From assembly GCA_002695185.1 (NCBI GenBank), contig NZOF01000180.1, positions 16,818-80,817 of the forward strand: a stretch of 64,000 nt of DNA, written 5' to 3'. This document shows, one piece after another, positions 56,059 through 64,000 of this stretch. Below the pieces are notes generated by a model. The model was not told the DNA's origin, did no database searches, and saw nothing but the letters and a program-made list of their open reading frames with translations. This DNA is from Erythrobacter sp. (GTDB lineage: Bacteria > Pseudomonadota > Alphaproteobacteria > Sphingomonadales > Sphingomonadaceae). Numbering within the stretch: position 1 is the first letter of the stretch; each line of letters opens with the position of its first letter. A program made the position numbers and the translations under genes.

Positions 56059-56163
56059 TGCGGTCGTTGGTCGAAGGGCATGGCGCGGCCGTCCGCGCAC
56101 GGTTTTCCTGCCTGTTCCTTCGGGCTTACAGATCGCAGGCAATCATTAGGGGGTAATCTCGAT

Positions 56164-57999
56164 ATGAAACTGGTACGTACAGCGCTTATTGGCGCGTCCG
56201 CTCTTTCTCTTGCCGCCTGCGCCACCACCGGCCAGCTTGCCGGGGCAGAAGCCGCGTCGGATCAGGTGGCTGCATCTACTTCGCAGGACGCCGCGCATGA
56301 CGCGCTTTTTGCGCTGTTTGAGGATGCCGACGAGCGTAGCCTCGCGCTCAATCCGATGAGCGCGCTGTTCCGCGGCGACATGCGCTATGCCGACCGGCTG
56401 GGCGATTATCTGACAGATGAGTATAACAATGCCAGTCGGGCGGATGCCGAACTGAACCTGCGCAAGCTCGGCCAGATCGATCGCAGCGCCCTCAATGAAA
56501 CAGATCAGCTGGCCTATGACGTTTTTGAATACGACCAGCGACAGGCGCTGAAGGCACTTGCGCCTGACCTGCTCGCGGTGACCGAAGTGCGTCCGGTGAA
56601 CCATTTCTCCGGCTTCCACACCTTCTACCCCGGCTTCGCCAGCGGGCAGAGCGCGGCGCCGTTCGATACGGTCGAGGATTATGAAAACAACCTCAAACGC
56701 CACCAGAACTATGTCGAACTGAACGATCGTGCGATCGCCCGCTTCCGTGAAGGTCTGGCAAGCGGCGTGCTGGAAACGCAGCTGACGATCGGCAATGTCA
56801 TCAGCCAGCTCGACACCCAGTTGGCGATGGATATTGAGGACTCGCCGTTCTGGATGCCGGTGACCAATTTCCCGGACGATTTCTCCGAGGCCGACAAATC
56901 GCGCCTGACCACGGAATACCGCGCGTCGATCGCGGACATCTATTCCGCGCATGAACGGATGCGCGATTTCCTGCGTGATGAGTATTACCCCAAGGCGCGC
57001 AGCAGCGTGGGACTTGGGCAGATGAAAGGCGGGCCGGCGCTCTATCGCCAGCTGATCGAGGATACCACGACGCTGCCTCTGACCGCCGATTACCTTCATA
57101 ATCTCGGCCTGTCCGAGGTCGCTCGGATCATGACGGCGCTGGAAGAAATCAAGGACGAGGTAGGCTTTAGCGGCACTCTCAACGAATTCTTCGACTACGT
57201 CCGCACCGATGCGCGGTTCAAGCCGGCGAGTAGAGAGGCGCTGACGCAGACCTATTACGATATCGGCAAGCAGGTGGATGCGCAGATCGGGGACTATTTC
57301 TCGCTGGTTCCCAAGACCCCGCTGCTGATCAAGCCTTACGAGGAATATCGCGAGCAGTTCAGTGCGGGCGGTTCCTATGAAAGCGGCGCCCCCGACGGAT
57401 CGCGGCCGGGTACCTTCTATTTCAACGCCTATGACCTGCCCAGTCGCCTGACGACCGGCAATGTCACGCTCTACCTGCATGAAGGCGCGCCCGGGCATCA
57501 TTTCCAGATCAGCCTGGCGCAGGAAAACGAAGATTTGCCCGCCTTCATGCGCTTCGGCGGCAAGACCTCCTATGTCGAGGGCTGGGCACTTTATGCCGAG
57601 ACACTCGGCTACGAGATGGGCTTCTACGACGATCCCTGGAACCGCTATGGCACGCTGCAGGACGAACAGCTGCGCGCCATGCGGCTGGTGGTGGACACCG
57701 GCCTTCATTCGAAGGGCTGGACACGCCAGCAGGCGATAGACTTCATGCTGGCCAACAGCGGCATGACCGAAACCGAAGTTGTGGCCGAGGTGGAGCGGTA
57801 TATCGCCATCCCCAGCCAAGCGCTCGCCTACAAGGTCGGCGCGCTCAAGATCCAGGAACTGCGCGAACGCGCCGAGGCGAAGCTTGGAGACCGTTTCGAC
57901 ATCCGCGATTTCCATGCCCAAGTGCTGGACACTGGCGCGCTGCCGCTTCCCGTTCTGGAAGCCAAGATCGACCGCTGGATCGCTGGCGGGGGCGGCTAG
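56164..57999 (+). CDS. DUF885 family lipoprotein, putative metallopeptidase
   Basis: The 611-residue protein has a lipoprotein signal MKLVRTALIGASALSLAAC and a long helical body. It carries the zinc-protease-like motif LYLHEGAPGHHFQISLAQEN (HExxxGHH type), then SYVEGWALYAETLG with a possible third ligand. DUF885 proteins are gluzincin-like enzymes, mostly unstudied. The ATG at 56164 is placed at the signal peptide; a longer frame begins at 56080. Periplasmic location is expected, with the amidohydrolase and S9 peptidase as neighbours. The opposite strand has a long open frame here, which I treat as a composition artefact. Confidence 0.88.
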   Translation: MKLVRTALIGASALSLAACATTGQLAGAEAASDQVAASTSQDAAHDALFALFEDADERSLALNPMSALFRGDMRYADRLGDYLTDEYNNASRADAELNLRKLGQIDRSALNETDQLAYDVFEYDQRQALKALAPDLLAVTEVRPVNHFSGFHTFYPGFASGQSAAPFDTVEDYENNLKRHQNYVELNDRAIARFREGLASGVLETQLTIGNVISQLDTQLAMDIEDSPFWMPVTNFPDDFSEADKSRLTTEYRASIADIYSAHERMRDFLRDEYYPKARSSVGLGQMKGGPALYRQLIEDTTTLPLTADYLHNLGLSEVARIMTALEEIKDEVGFSGTLNEFFDYVRTDARFKPASREALTQTYYDIGKQVDAQIGDYFSLVPKTPLLIKPYEEYREQFSAGGSYESGAPDGSRPGTFYFNAYDLPSRLTTGNVTLYLHEGAPGHHFQISLAQENEDLPAFMRFGGKTSYVEGWALYAETLGYEMGFYDDPWNRYGTLQDEQLRAMRLVVDTGLHSKGWTRQQAIDFMLANSGMTETEVVAEVERYIAIPSQALAYKVGALKIQELRERAEAKLGDRFDIRDFHAQVLDTGALPLPVLEAKIDRWIAGGGG

Positions 58000-58195
58000 T
58001 TCCCTCGCGATTGACCGAAAAAAGCAGCTTTTTCTAATATTCGTTCGTCGGCGGAAAACTGCGCCTTACGATGGTTAATGTTGCTCCGGCGCCACAGGCT
58101 GAGCGGCCCTTTCGCGGAACGGTCGGGAACCGGATTTGGGCGTAGGGGGTTCTACTCGGCGGACGAAGGGAAAAGATTTCATGGAGGAATTGCCC

Positions 58196-58345
58196 ATGTC
58201 GAGCTTGTCCTACCGCAGCAGCCGCCCCGACGGGTGGGTGAAGCCCAAGACCTATAGCGATGCCAGCCTTCGCTATAAACACCACGGGAAGATCATCCCG
58301 ATGGAAGAACCGGGTTTCCTCGCACGTCTGTTCGGTGCTCGCTGA
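58196..58345 (+). CDS. 49-residue small protein of unknown function
   Basis: The protein reads MSSLSYRSSRPDGWVKPKTY and ends GFLARLFGAR; it is basic, with no signal peptide or membrane helix, and a central DASLRYKHHGKIIPMEEP stretch. A strong GGAGGAATTGCCC ribosome site precedes the ATG at 58196 and a perfect 13-base-pair terminator follows at 58375. This makes it a self-contained expressed unit. In-frame earlier starts (58136, 58181) are not supported by ribosome sites. I do not recognise the family. Confidence 0.65.
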   Translation: MSSLSYRSSRPDGWVKPKTYSDASLRYKHHGKIIPMEEPGFLARLFGAR

Positions 58346-58374
58346 CAAGAATGGTTCAGTAACGATAAAAGACA

Positions 58375-58410
58375 GGGGCCGGGAGTAGCGATACTCCCGG
58401 CCCCTTCTTC
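58375..58410. terminator. Strong terminator, probably bidirectional
   Basis: GGGGCCGGGAGTA and TACTCCCGGCCCC form a perfect 13-base-pair stem around a GCGA tetraloop, followed by TTCTTC on the plus strand and by a TGTCTTTTATCG tail on the minus strand. It ends the small-protein gene and probably also the symporter gene that converges from the other side. Confidence 0.92.
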
Positions 58411-58434
58411 ATGGCGTTAATGAGGCGGAGGAGA

Positions 58435-59958
58435 TCAGTACTCATCCGGTTCCTCGGGCGTTTCTGCGGTGAAGGTCTTGCCTGCCGTCTTGTCGCCGCG
58501 CGACAGCGCGAACACCACGCCGGAAAGCAGCATCAGTGCAAGCAGGTTGGGCACCACCATCACGGCATTGGCGATATCGCCCATGCGCCAGATGAGGTCG
58601 CTTTCCCGGCTCGCCCCGACAAAGATTGCAACGCACCAAAGCACGCGCCACGCCATGTGCAGGATCTTCTCGCCGCCGCGGGTCGAACCCGGGATGCGGT
58701 CGTAGATGAAGGTGAGTGCGCGTTCTCCGTAATAGCTCCAGGTCAGCAGCGTGGTGAACACGAACAGTAGCAGCGCGATGCTGGCGATCAGCGTGCCCAG
58801 CGGGATAGCACCGATTTCGAACGGGAAGGCCGCAGCGAAAGCACCGCTGGTCATTGCGAAGCCGTCGAGATCGGCCTGCCATGCATGCAGCACCGGCGCG
58901 CCGTTATGCGTGAAATTGCCTTCAACCGTCAGGATGACCAGCGCCGTCATGGTGCAGATCACGATGGTATCGATGAACGTCCCCAGCATGGCCATGCGGC
59001 CCTGGAACTGCGGATCGTCGGTCTGCGCCACGGCATGGGCGATCGGGGTCGAACCCTGACCGGCCTCGTTTGAGAACAGGCCGCGCGCCACACCGGCACG
59101 GATCGCCAGGATCACGGCTGCACCCACGAAACCGCCGCTGGCCGACTGGGCATTGAATGCCCCTCCGAAGATGCGGCTGAAGGTTTCCGGGATGTCCTGA
59201 ATGTTGAGCAGGATCGCGATGACTGCCATCACGAGATAGGTTGCCGCCATGAAGGGGACGACCTTTTCCGCGACATTGCCGATCGACTTGATGCCGCCGA
59301 TGATCACGATGAACACCAGGATCGCCACGATCAGCCCGCCGAGCCATTCTTCGATGCCGAACAGTTCGTTGAGACCGTCTGCAACCGCATTGGCCTGGAT
59401 GCCGTTGCCGGTCACCAGCGCGCTGATCAGCGTGCCGATGCAGAAGAAGATCGCCAGCCAGGTCCATTTGGGGCCGAGGCCGAGCATGATGTAGCTCATC
59501 GGGCCGCCGCGATAGGTGCCGTCGCTGGTGGTTTCGCGATAGCGGATCGCCAGCGAACCTTCGGCGAAAGCCAGCGCCATGCCGAACAGCGCCGTAATCC
59601 ACATCCAGAAGATCGCCCCCGGTCCGCCGAGCGCTATGGCCGTTGCGACGCCCGCAAGGTTGCCGGTTCCGACCTGACCCGAAAGCGCGGTCGACAGAGC
59701 GGCGAACGGTGAGATTTCGCCTGCGCCGCCTTTCTTCCGGCCAGCAAACAGGTTCTTGACTGCTGCGGGCAGGTTGGTGACCGGATAGAGCCGAAGCCCG
59801 ATCATGAACCACAAACCTGCACCCAGCAGGATGATTGCCAGCGGCGGGAAAGGCAGAATGGCTTCGCCATTCCACGTTCCACCCCAGATGAAATCCGCCA
59901 CATTGGTGACGGGGCCAAGCAGACGTTCGTCGAACGTAGCCGGTTGGCTTGTTGCCAT
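58435..59958 (-). CDS. Alanine/glycine:cation symporter (AGCS family)
   Basis: The 507-residue protein has about ten to eleven membrane helices and the AGCS motifs LSTALSGQVGTGNLAGVATA, GALFGMALAFAEG-type WITALFGMALAFAEGSLA and ARGLFSNEAGQGSTPIAH. It imports alanine or glycine with sodium or protons through the inner membrane. The ATG at 59958 (MATSQPAT) has GAGGGGAATTTCA upstream. It converges on the terminator at 58375. Glycine uptake would connect with the gcv operon, but no regulator site is visible. Confidence 0.92.
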   Translation of the reverse strand: MATSQPATFDERLLGPVTNVADFIWGGTWNGEAILPFPPLAIILLGAGLWFMIGLRLYPVTNLPAAVKNLFAGRKKGGAGEISPFAALSTALSGQVGTGNLAGVATAIALGGPGAIFWMWITALFGMALAFAEGSLAIRYRETTSDGTYRGGPMSYIMLGLGPKWTWLAIFFCIGTLISALVTGNGIQANAVADGLNELFGIEEWLGGLIVAILVFIVIIGGIKSIGNVAEKVVPFMAATYLVMAVIAILLNIQDIPETFSRIFGGAFNAQSASGGFVGAAVILAIRAGVARGLFSNEAGQGSTPIAHAVAQTDDPQFQGRMAMLGTFIDTIVICTMTALVILTVEGNFTHNGAPVLHAWQADLDGFAMTSGAFAAAFPFEIGAIPLGTLIASIALLLFVFTTLLTWSYYGERALTFIYDRIPGSTRGGEKILHMAWRVLWCVAIFVGASRESDLIWRMGDIANAVMVVPNLLALMLLSGVVFALSRGDKTAGKTFTAETPEEPDEY

Positions 59959-60195
59959 TGAAATTCCCCTCATGCGTCCCGAAATCGAGAAGCGCGCAGG
60001 CTAGCTACGCGGGGGGCGCTTGAAAAGGCGCAATTGCGCACCTTCCCACGACTTGCGTTTTTATTGCGGTCCGCCTAGACGGCTTTCCGTCTTCCGACAT
60101 CGATGAAGGAAAAGCCCCTCCCGATCTTGTATCGGGGCGGCGAAACCCCCATCCCGGAAACAACACAAAATTCTAGCTTCGAGAGCGCATTCATC

Positions 60196-60429
60196 ATGGC
60201 CGAAAACGCCGACAAGACAGCCAAGGTCGCCAAAGCGAACAAGACCTCGCCCGCCGAATTCATCCGGCAGGTACAGACCGAAGGCCGCAAGGTCGTGTGG
60301 CCGACATGGCCCGATACGGTCCGCATCGCGATCTTCGTGTTCATCATGATGACGATCCTCTCGCTCTTCTTCCTCGGCGTCGATTCGCTGTTCGGCGCTC
60401 TGGTGCGCTGGCTGCTGACGCTGGCCTGA
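60196..60429 (+). CDS. secE: Preprotein translocase subunit SecE
   Basis: The 77-residue protein has a charged N-terminus (KTAKVAKANKTSPAEFIRQV), the SecE consensus VQTEGRKVVWPTWPDTVR and a single C-terminal membrane helix IAIFVFIMMTILSLFFLGVD. It is part of the SecYEG export channel. I chose the ATG at 60196; a longer in-frame ATG at 60103 adds residues not seen in the family. It is followed 22 bases later by nusG, the normal order. Confidence 0.95.
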   Translation: MAENADKTAKVAKANKTSPAEFIRQVQTEGRKVVWPTWPDTVRIAIFVFIMMTILSLFFLGVDSLFGALVRWLLTLA

Positions 60430-60451
60430 TCTGACAGGGGTAACGAGACAC

Positions 60452-60988
60452 ATGGCACGCTGGTACATCATCCACGCCTATTCCGGCTTCGAGAACAAGG
60501 TCCGCGATTCGATCATCGCCGAGGCCGAACGCCTTGGCCTGTCCGAAGGCGTCGAAGAAGTTCAGGTCCCGACCGAAACCGTCACCGAAGTGAAGCGCGG
60601 CAAGAAGGTCCAGGTCGAACGCAAGTTCATGCCCGGCTATGTGCTGGCCAAGCTCAACATGACGGACGACGTGTATCACCTTGTGAAGAACACGCCCAAG
60701 GTCACCGGCTTCCTCGGCAACAACAACAAGCCGCAGGCCATTTCCGAACGTGAGGCTGCCCGCTATTTCGGCGGTGTCGAAGAAGCGAAGTCCGCGCCCA
60801 AGAAGCAGGTCAGCGTCGATTACGAAATCGGCGATCAGGTCAAGGTGCTCGACGGGCCCTTCGCCAGCTTCAACGGTGTCGTCGAAGAACTCGATTTCGA
60901 CAAGCAGAAGGTCAAGGTCTCGGTTTCGATATTCGGCCGTGCCACCCCGGTGGAACTGGAATTCGAACAGGTCGAACTGGTCAAGTAA
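60452..60988 (+). CDS. nusG: Transcription termination/antitermination factor NusG
   Basis: The 178-residue protein starts MARWYIIHAYSGFENKVRDS (NGN domain) and ends with the KOW motif DQVKVLDGPFASFNGVVEEL then FDKQKVKVSVSIFGR. It binds RNA polymerase and links transcription with Rho and translation. The length is normal. The ribosome site is GGGGTAACGAG. A terminator follows at 61010, so nusG is not co-transcribed with rplK. Confidence 0.96.
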   Translation: MARWYIIHAYSGFENKVRDSIIAEAERLGLSEGVEEVQVPTETVTEVKRGKKVQVERKFMPGYVLAKLNMTDDVYHLVKNTPKVTGFLGNNNKPQAISEREAARYFGGVEEAKSAPKKQVSVDYEIGDQVKVLDGPFASFNGVVEELDFDKQKVKVSVSIFGRATPVELEFEQVELVK

Positions 60989-61009
60989 GACCGGTCGCAA
61001 CGATTTTAG

Positions 61010-61045
61010 AAAGGGCGCTCTTCCGATGGGAAGGGTGCCTTTTTT
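61010..61045 (+). terminator. Rho-independent terminator after nusG
   Basis: AAAGGGCGCTCTTCC pairs, with G-U pairs, to GGGAAGGGTGCCTTTTTT around a GAT loop, ending in a six-base T-run. It ends the secE-nusG transcript. It also lies four bases beyond the stop of the CPBP gene on the other strand. Confidence 0.85.
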
Positions 61046-61048
61046 GCA

Positions 61049-61798
61049 TCAGGTTGCTGGCATGATCCCCAGCTTGGTGGCGTAGGACAGGCTCATCATG
61101 ATCGTGTCCACTGCGACATGGGCGATGATGCAGGCCCACAGATTGCCCTTGTTGTGAAAGCGTAGCCAGCCAAGCCCGATGCCCACCACGCCGGTGATGA
61201 TCACACCGCCAAGCCCCTGATAGGCATGCGGCAGGCCGAACAGCGCCGCCTGGATGAGGATGATCGGCCACATCTTGCCGCGCAGTCCGCCGAGCCGCGA
61301 CAGGCGATCCATCAGATAACCGCGCCAGAGCAGTTCCTCGCCGAACCCAGCGGAGAAGAACGCGACCAGCGCGATCCACAGGGCAAAATGGAACGGGCTT
61401 TCTGTGACCCAGCCCAGCACCTGATCGACATCGGGTGTGGTCAGGCCGATCGCCTCCACCAGCATCGCGCCAAGCGTGAACCAGCCGATGATGGCGGCCG
61501 TGGCTGCCGCCGCCCAACCGAGTGTCCAGAGCCAATTGGACGGCGCTCTGAGGTTCCAAGCATCCGCCAGCACGCCATCGCGGCGCAGCCAGTACCATGC
61601 CATCAGCAAGGCCCCGGCCATGCCGCCCGCAGTGGAGACCGCTGCACCGGTCGAGCTGATCGAAAACTGGCCGTCATCGGTCTGGAAGCCCCAGATAAAA
61701 GCGGCTGGCAATTGGGCTATGAAATAGACCAGCAGGACCGTCAGGAACTGCCAGATGAACCGGCCCCAGCCCAGCTCGCGTGCATCGGTTCGGATCAT
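61049..61798 (-). CDS. CPBP-family intramembrane metalloprotease
   Basis: The 249-residue protein has about seven membrane helices and the CPBP (Abi) motifs FSAGFGEELLWRGYLMDRL (glutamate pair), LFGLPHAYQGLGGV (first histidine) and NLWACIIAHVAVDTIMM (second histidine), the Rce1-type active site in the membrane. Targets are unknown. It lies between nusG and rplK on the minus strand, next to pspA (gap 75 bases). The start at 61798 is the first ATG of the frame. Confidence 0.88.
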   Translation of the reverse strand: MIRTDARELGWGRFIWQFLTVLLVYFIAQLPAAFIWGFQTDDGQFSISSTGAAVSTAGGMAGALLMAWYWLRRDGVLADAWNLRAPSNWLWTLGWAAAATAAIIGWFTLGAMLVEAIGLTTPDVDQVLGWVTESPFHFALWIALVAFFSAGFGEELLWRGYLMDRLSRLGGLRGKMWPIILIQAALFGLPHAYQGLGGVIITGVVGIGLGWLRFHNKGNLWACIIAHVAVDTIMMSLSYATKLGIMPAT

Positions 61799-61873
61799 GC
61801 GCAGTCTTTCTTATGGTGGATCGGGCGGAGCAAGTGCCCGCCGCCAATCCCCTAACAGCTTGCTATCGGGCGA

Positions 61874-62572
61874 TCACGCCGCCTTGGTGCGTTTTCCGCC
61901 TTTGGCTGCAGGTTTCTTCGCACTCGAAGTTTTATCCTGACGCATGGCAGTGAGTTCTTCTTCGATCGCCTGACCCCGGCGCATCTCCTCGATCTCGCGT
62001 TCGATAGCGGCGTTGGAGCAGCTATCTGCGCCTGCCTCTACCGCGAAAGCTGTCCGCTTTTCCAGCGCATCGATATGGTCGAGGCGGCGCTCGGTCCGGC
62101 TGCCATATTGGCGGCCGGCACCGGCCGAGTTGGCCTCGGCATCGGCTGCCACCAGATCGGCATGGCGCTGCCGCACCTCATCGCGTTTGCTTTCAAGGTC
62201 CCCGATCGCACTTTCCATTTCGGTAATGTCCGCCGCAAGGCCATCGATATCGCGGTCAATCCGCTCCTGCCTGCCCCGGCATTCTTCGCGGGCCATGAGC
62301 GCCTGCCGGGCAAGATCCTCACGACCATGGTTCATTGCTACCTTGGCCTTTTCGGACCATGCAGCTGCGCGATCCTCGGTTTGCGTCAGTTCGGTCTGCA
62401 GGCGCTCTTTCTGCCGGCGCGCCTTGGATAGTTCGCCGTGAAGGTCGATGATCGCGTCCTCGATTTCACGCTGAAGGCGGTTGAGCATCTTTGCCGGGTT
62501 CGACGCTGCATCGAGAGCGCTCGTGACGTTGCTTGAAATGAGTTCACGGACCTGAACCGTAATACGAAACAT
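61874..62572 (-). CDS. PspA/IM30 (ESCRT-III-like) family protein
   Basis: The 232-residue protein begins with an amphipathic helix (MFRITVQVRELISSNVTSAL) and continues as a long coiled coil (about 25-200), with ASNPAKMLNRLQREIEDAII near the start and a Lys/Ala-rich tail. PspA/IM30 proteins bind and repair the inner membrane under stress. No pspBC or pspF genes are nearby, so it belongs to the stand-alone type. It faces away from rplK on the minus strand, upstream of the CPBP protease. Confidence 0.88.
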   Translation of the reverse strand: MFRITVQVRELISSNVTSALDAASNPAKMLNRLQREIEDAIIDLHGELSKARRQKERLQTELTQTEDRAAAWSEKAKVAMNHGREDLARQALMAREECRGRQERIDRDIDGLAADITEMESAIGDLESKRDEVRQRHADLVAADAEANSAGAGRQYGSRTERRLDHIDALEKRTAFAVEAGADSCSNAAIEREIEEMRRGQAIEEELTAMRQDKTSSAKKPAAKGGKRTKAA

Positions 62573-63013
62573 GGTATGGCTTCCCCTGTTGCCCCGCCGT
62601 CCCGACTAGCGGGGAATGGGTAAATTTTCCGCTACTGAAACCATCGTCCAACTGGCCGCGCGAAACGGGCCTGTAACGATTTCCTACAAGGTCGAAAGCG
62701 GCCATAAAGGGCCCATGACTAGCTATCATCCCTCCAGAGGTTTGCCATCGGAAGAGGGCCTTTGCGGGCGCCGGTGTTTTTATCTCCAGGGGCGTGCTCC
62801 ATGTGCTCCATCCTGTAGGACTGCCTCAGGGGCAATCCCACATCCGGGGATGCTTGCAATTACGGGCAGAATCGCTATGTGCGCGCCTTCCCAGACGACA
62901 GTTACGGGAAGTCCACGCGGGAGGACTGCCATCCATCACGGGGCAGGCCGCTCGACCGCTCAACATGAGGCATCGTCGATCGATGGTGCCGACAGTGTGA
63001 AAGGAGGCCAGTG
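62573..63013 (+). other. 441-base gap upstream of rplK
   Basis: This stretch separates the divergent pspA and rplK genes. A reading frame (62616-63014) crosses it but has no family match that I recognise and unusual composition for this genome. A possible promoter (TTGCAA at 62854-62859, CTATGT at 62875-62880) and a GGAGG ribosome site (63003-63007) precede rplK. A long rplK leader able to bind L1 protein is likely by analogy with other bacteria, but I could not identify the binding structure. Confidence 0.5.
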
Positions 63014-63445
63014 ATGGCCAAGAAGATTGAAGGCTACATCAAGTTGCAGGTGCCAGCCGGCACTGCAAACCCCTCGCCGCCCATCGGCCCTGCGCTGGGT
63101 CAGCGCGGTGTGAACATCATGGAATTCTGTAAGGCATTCAACGCTGCCACGCAGGACCTCGAAAAGGGCGCTCCGATCCCGACGGTCATCACCGTCTATG
63201 CGGACCGTTCGTTCACCTTCGTCACCAAGACCCCGCCGGCATCGTTCTACCTGAAGAAGGCTGCCAAGCTGAAGTCGGGCTCGAAGGAGCCGGGCAAGGT
63301 TTCGGCCGGAACCATCAAGCAGAGCGCGATCAAGGAAATCGCCGAAGCCAAGATGGTCGACCTCAATGCGAACGATATCGATCAGGCCATGAAGATCATC
63401 GAAGGCTCCGCGCGTTCGATGGGCCTCGAAGTGGTGGAGGGCTAA
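63014..63445 (+). CDS. rplK: Large-subunit ribosomal protein L11
   Basis: The 143-residue protein starts [20 protein letters not shown], followed by [19 protein letters not shown] (the conserved N-terminal domain), and ends with the rRNA-binding domain [20 protein letters not shown]. It binds the GTPase-associated region of 23S rRNA. AAAGGAGG lies just upstream. The ATG at 63014 is preferred over one three bases earlier (63011). The gene is followed four bases later by rplA. Confidence 0.97.
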   Translation: MAKKIEGYIKLQVPAGTANPSPPIGPALGQRGVNIMEFCKAFNAATQDLEKGAPIPTVITVYADRSFTFVTKTPPASFYLKKAAKLKSGSKEPGKVSAGTIKQSAIKEIAEAKMVDLNANDIDQAMKIIEGSARSMGLEVVEG

Positions 63446-63449
63446 GCAC

Positions 63450-64000
63450 ATGGCAAAGCAGACGAAGAACCAGCAGGTCCGCGCAAAGCTCGACAATGAG
63501 AAGCTTTACACGGTCGACGAAGCTCTCGCCACGCTGCGCGAGCACAAGTCCAAGTTCGACGAAACCGTCGAAGTCGCGATGAACCTCGGCGTCGATCCGC
63601 GCCACGCCGACCAGATGGTCCGCGGCATGGTTTCGCTCCCGAGCGGTACCGGCAAGGACGTGAAGGTCGCCGTGTTCGCCAAGGGCGACAATGCCGAGAA
63701 GGCTCTGGCTGCCGGTGCCGACAAGGTCGGTGCGGAAGACCTCATGGAAGACATGCAGAACGGCAACCTCGATTATGACCGCGTCATCGCGACGCCGGAC
63801 ATGATGGGTGTCGTCGGCCGTCTCGGTAAGGTTCTGGGTCCCAAGGGCCTCATGCCGAACCCGAAGCTCGGTACGGTTACGCCGAACGTGGAACAGGCCG
63901 TTAAGGACGCCAAGGGCGGCCAGGTCGAATTCCGCGTGGAAAAGCAGGGCATCATCCACTCCGGCATCGGCAAGCTGTCGTTCAAGGACGAAGACCTGAA
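63450..64000 (+). CDS. rplA: Large-subunit ribosomal protein L1 (partial, cut by window end)
   Basis: The first 183 residues are visible: [60 protein letters not shown] and [15 protein letters not shown], all matching L1. L1 binds 23S rRNA at the stalk and in many bacteria represses translation of the rplK-rplA message. The C-terminus lies beyond the window. It is translationally close to rplK (4-base gap). Confidence 0.97.
   Translation, partial: MAKQTKNQQVRAKLDNEKLYTVDEALATLREHKSKFDETVEVAMNLGVDPRHADQMVRGMVSLPSGTGKDVKVAVFAKGDNAEKALAAGADKVGAEDLMEDMQNGNLDYDRVIATPDMMGVVGRLGKVLGPKGLMPNPKLGTVTPNVEQAVKDAKGGQVEFRVEKQGIIHSGIGKLSFKDEDL

Noticed and set aside
54661..56142. A 493-codon open frame antisense to the amidohydrolase
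   Set aside because: It mirrors a well-supported gene with metal-binding motifs and looks like low-information Arg/Ala/His-rich sequence.
56146..57921. A 591-codon open frame antisense to the DUF885 gene
   Set aside because: The sense strand codes a clear DUF885 protein with signal peptide and zinc motif. GC-rich third positions in the sense gene keep the opposite frame open, and the antisense product shows no recognisable domain.
62616..63014. Possible 132-residue gene upstream of rplK
   Set aside because: Composition and lack of any family resemblance argue against coding, and it runs into the rplK ribosome site. I treat the stretch as leader and promoter DNA.
1..64000. Mobile elements, prophage, CRISPR or integrase-associated islands
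   Set aside because: No transposase, integrase, phage structural gene, direct-repeat array or long terminal inverted repeat was seen in either strand, and composition looks even along the window.

Overview
The window is a continuous, gene-dense stretch of a Gram-negative chromosome. It is most consistent with an alphaproteobacterium of the order Sphingomonadales, probably an Erythrobacter-like marine genus. Pointers are a crtY-crtI-crtB carotenoid operon, a methionine synthase split into two genes, a gcvT-gcvH-gcvPA-gcvPB operon under a tandem glycine riboswitch, a valine-degradation operon, DUF2585 and DUF885 proteins, and many 4-base stop/start overlaps. The genus is inferred from protein content, not from rRNA. 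I see no insertion sequence, prophage, CRISPR array or rRNA operon.

Layout. 1-5 kb (minus): an ATP-dependent 5-oxoprolinase with a DUF969/DUF979 membrane pair that probably imports 5-oxoproline; DUF979 is frameshifted and runs off the window. 5-15 kb: the most unusual block. It holds a fused sucrose-phosphate synthase/phosphatase, three further glycosyltransferases, two paralogous Crp/Fnr regulators flanking a sulfotransferase, and a glycoside hydrolase 3 homologue that has lost its catalytic residues. 15-22 kb: a methionine-cycle operon (ArsR-methyltransferase regulator, metF, two-part metH) with an AT-rich palindrome at its start, then a TauE/SafE permease. 22-27 kb: the glycine riboswitch and glycine cleavage operon, ending with an Nmad3-like gene. 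27-34 kb (minus): valine/isobutyrate degradation (mmsA, isobutyryl-CoA dehydrogenase, 3-hydroxyisobutyryl-CoA hydrolase, enoyl-CoA hydratase, mmsB) with RidA and two small lipoproteins. 34-39 kb: DUF819 permease, a cysteine-synthase-like enzyme, tRNA-Gly(CCC) and a frameshifted S8 protease. 39-46.5 kb: PhoX-like protein, Dps, 6-phosphogluconolactonase, NUDIX, DNA polymerase IV, an MFS exporter and a biotin-dependent carboxylase alpha subunit. 46.5-51 kb (minus): crtY-crtI-LOG-crtB, where crtB appears to start at CTG. 51-60 kb: MipA, DUF2585, secreted peptidases and an amidohydrolase, a 49-residue small protein and an alanine/glycine symporter. 60-64 kb: secE-nusG and rplK-rplA, separated by opposite-strand CPBP and PspA genes.

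Two genes (DUF979 and the S8 protease) are broken at homopolymer tracts, which are either real mutations or assembly errors. The best candidates for an undescribed system are the 5-15 kb sucrose/glycosyltransferase/sulfotransferase block and the non-catalytic GH3 protein beside it.
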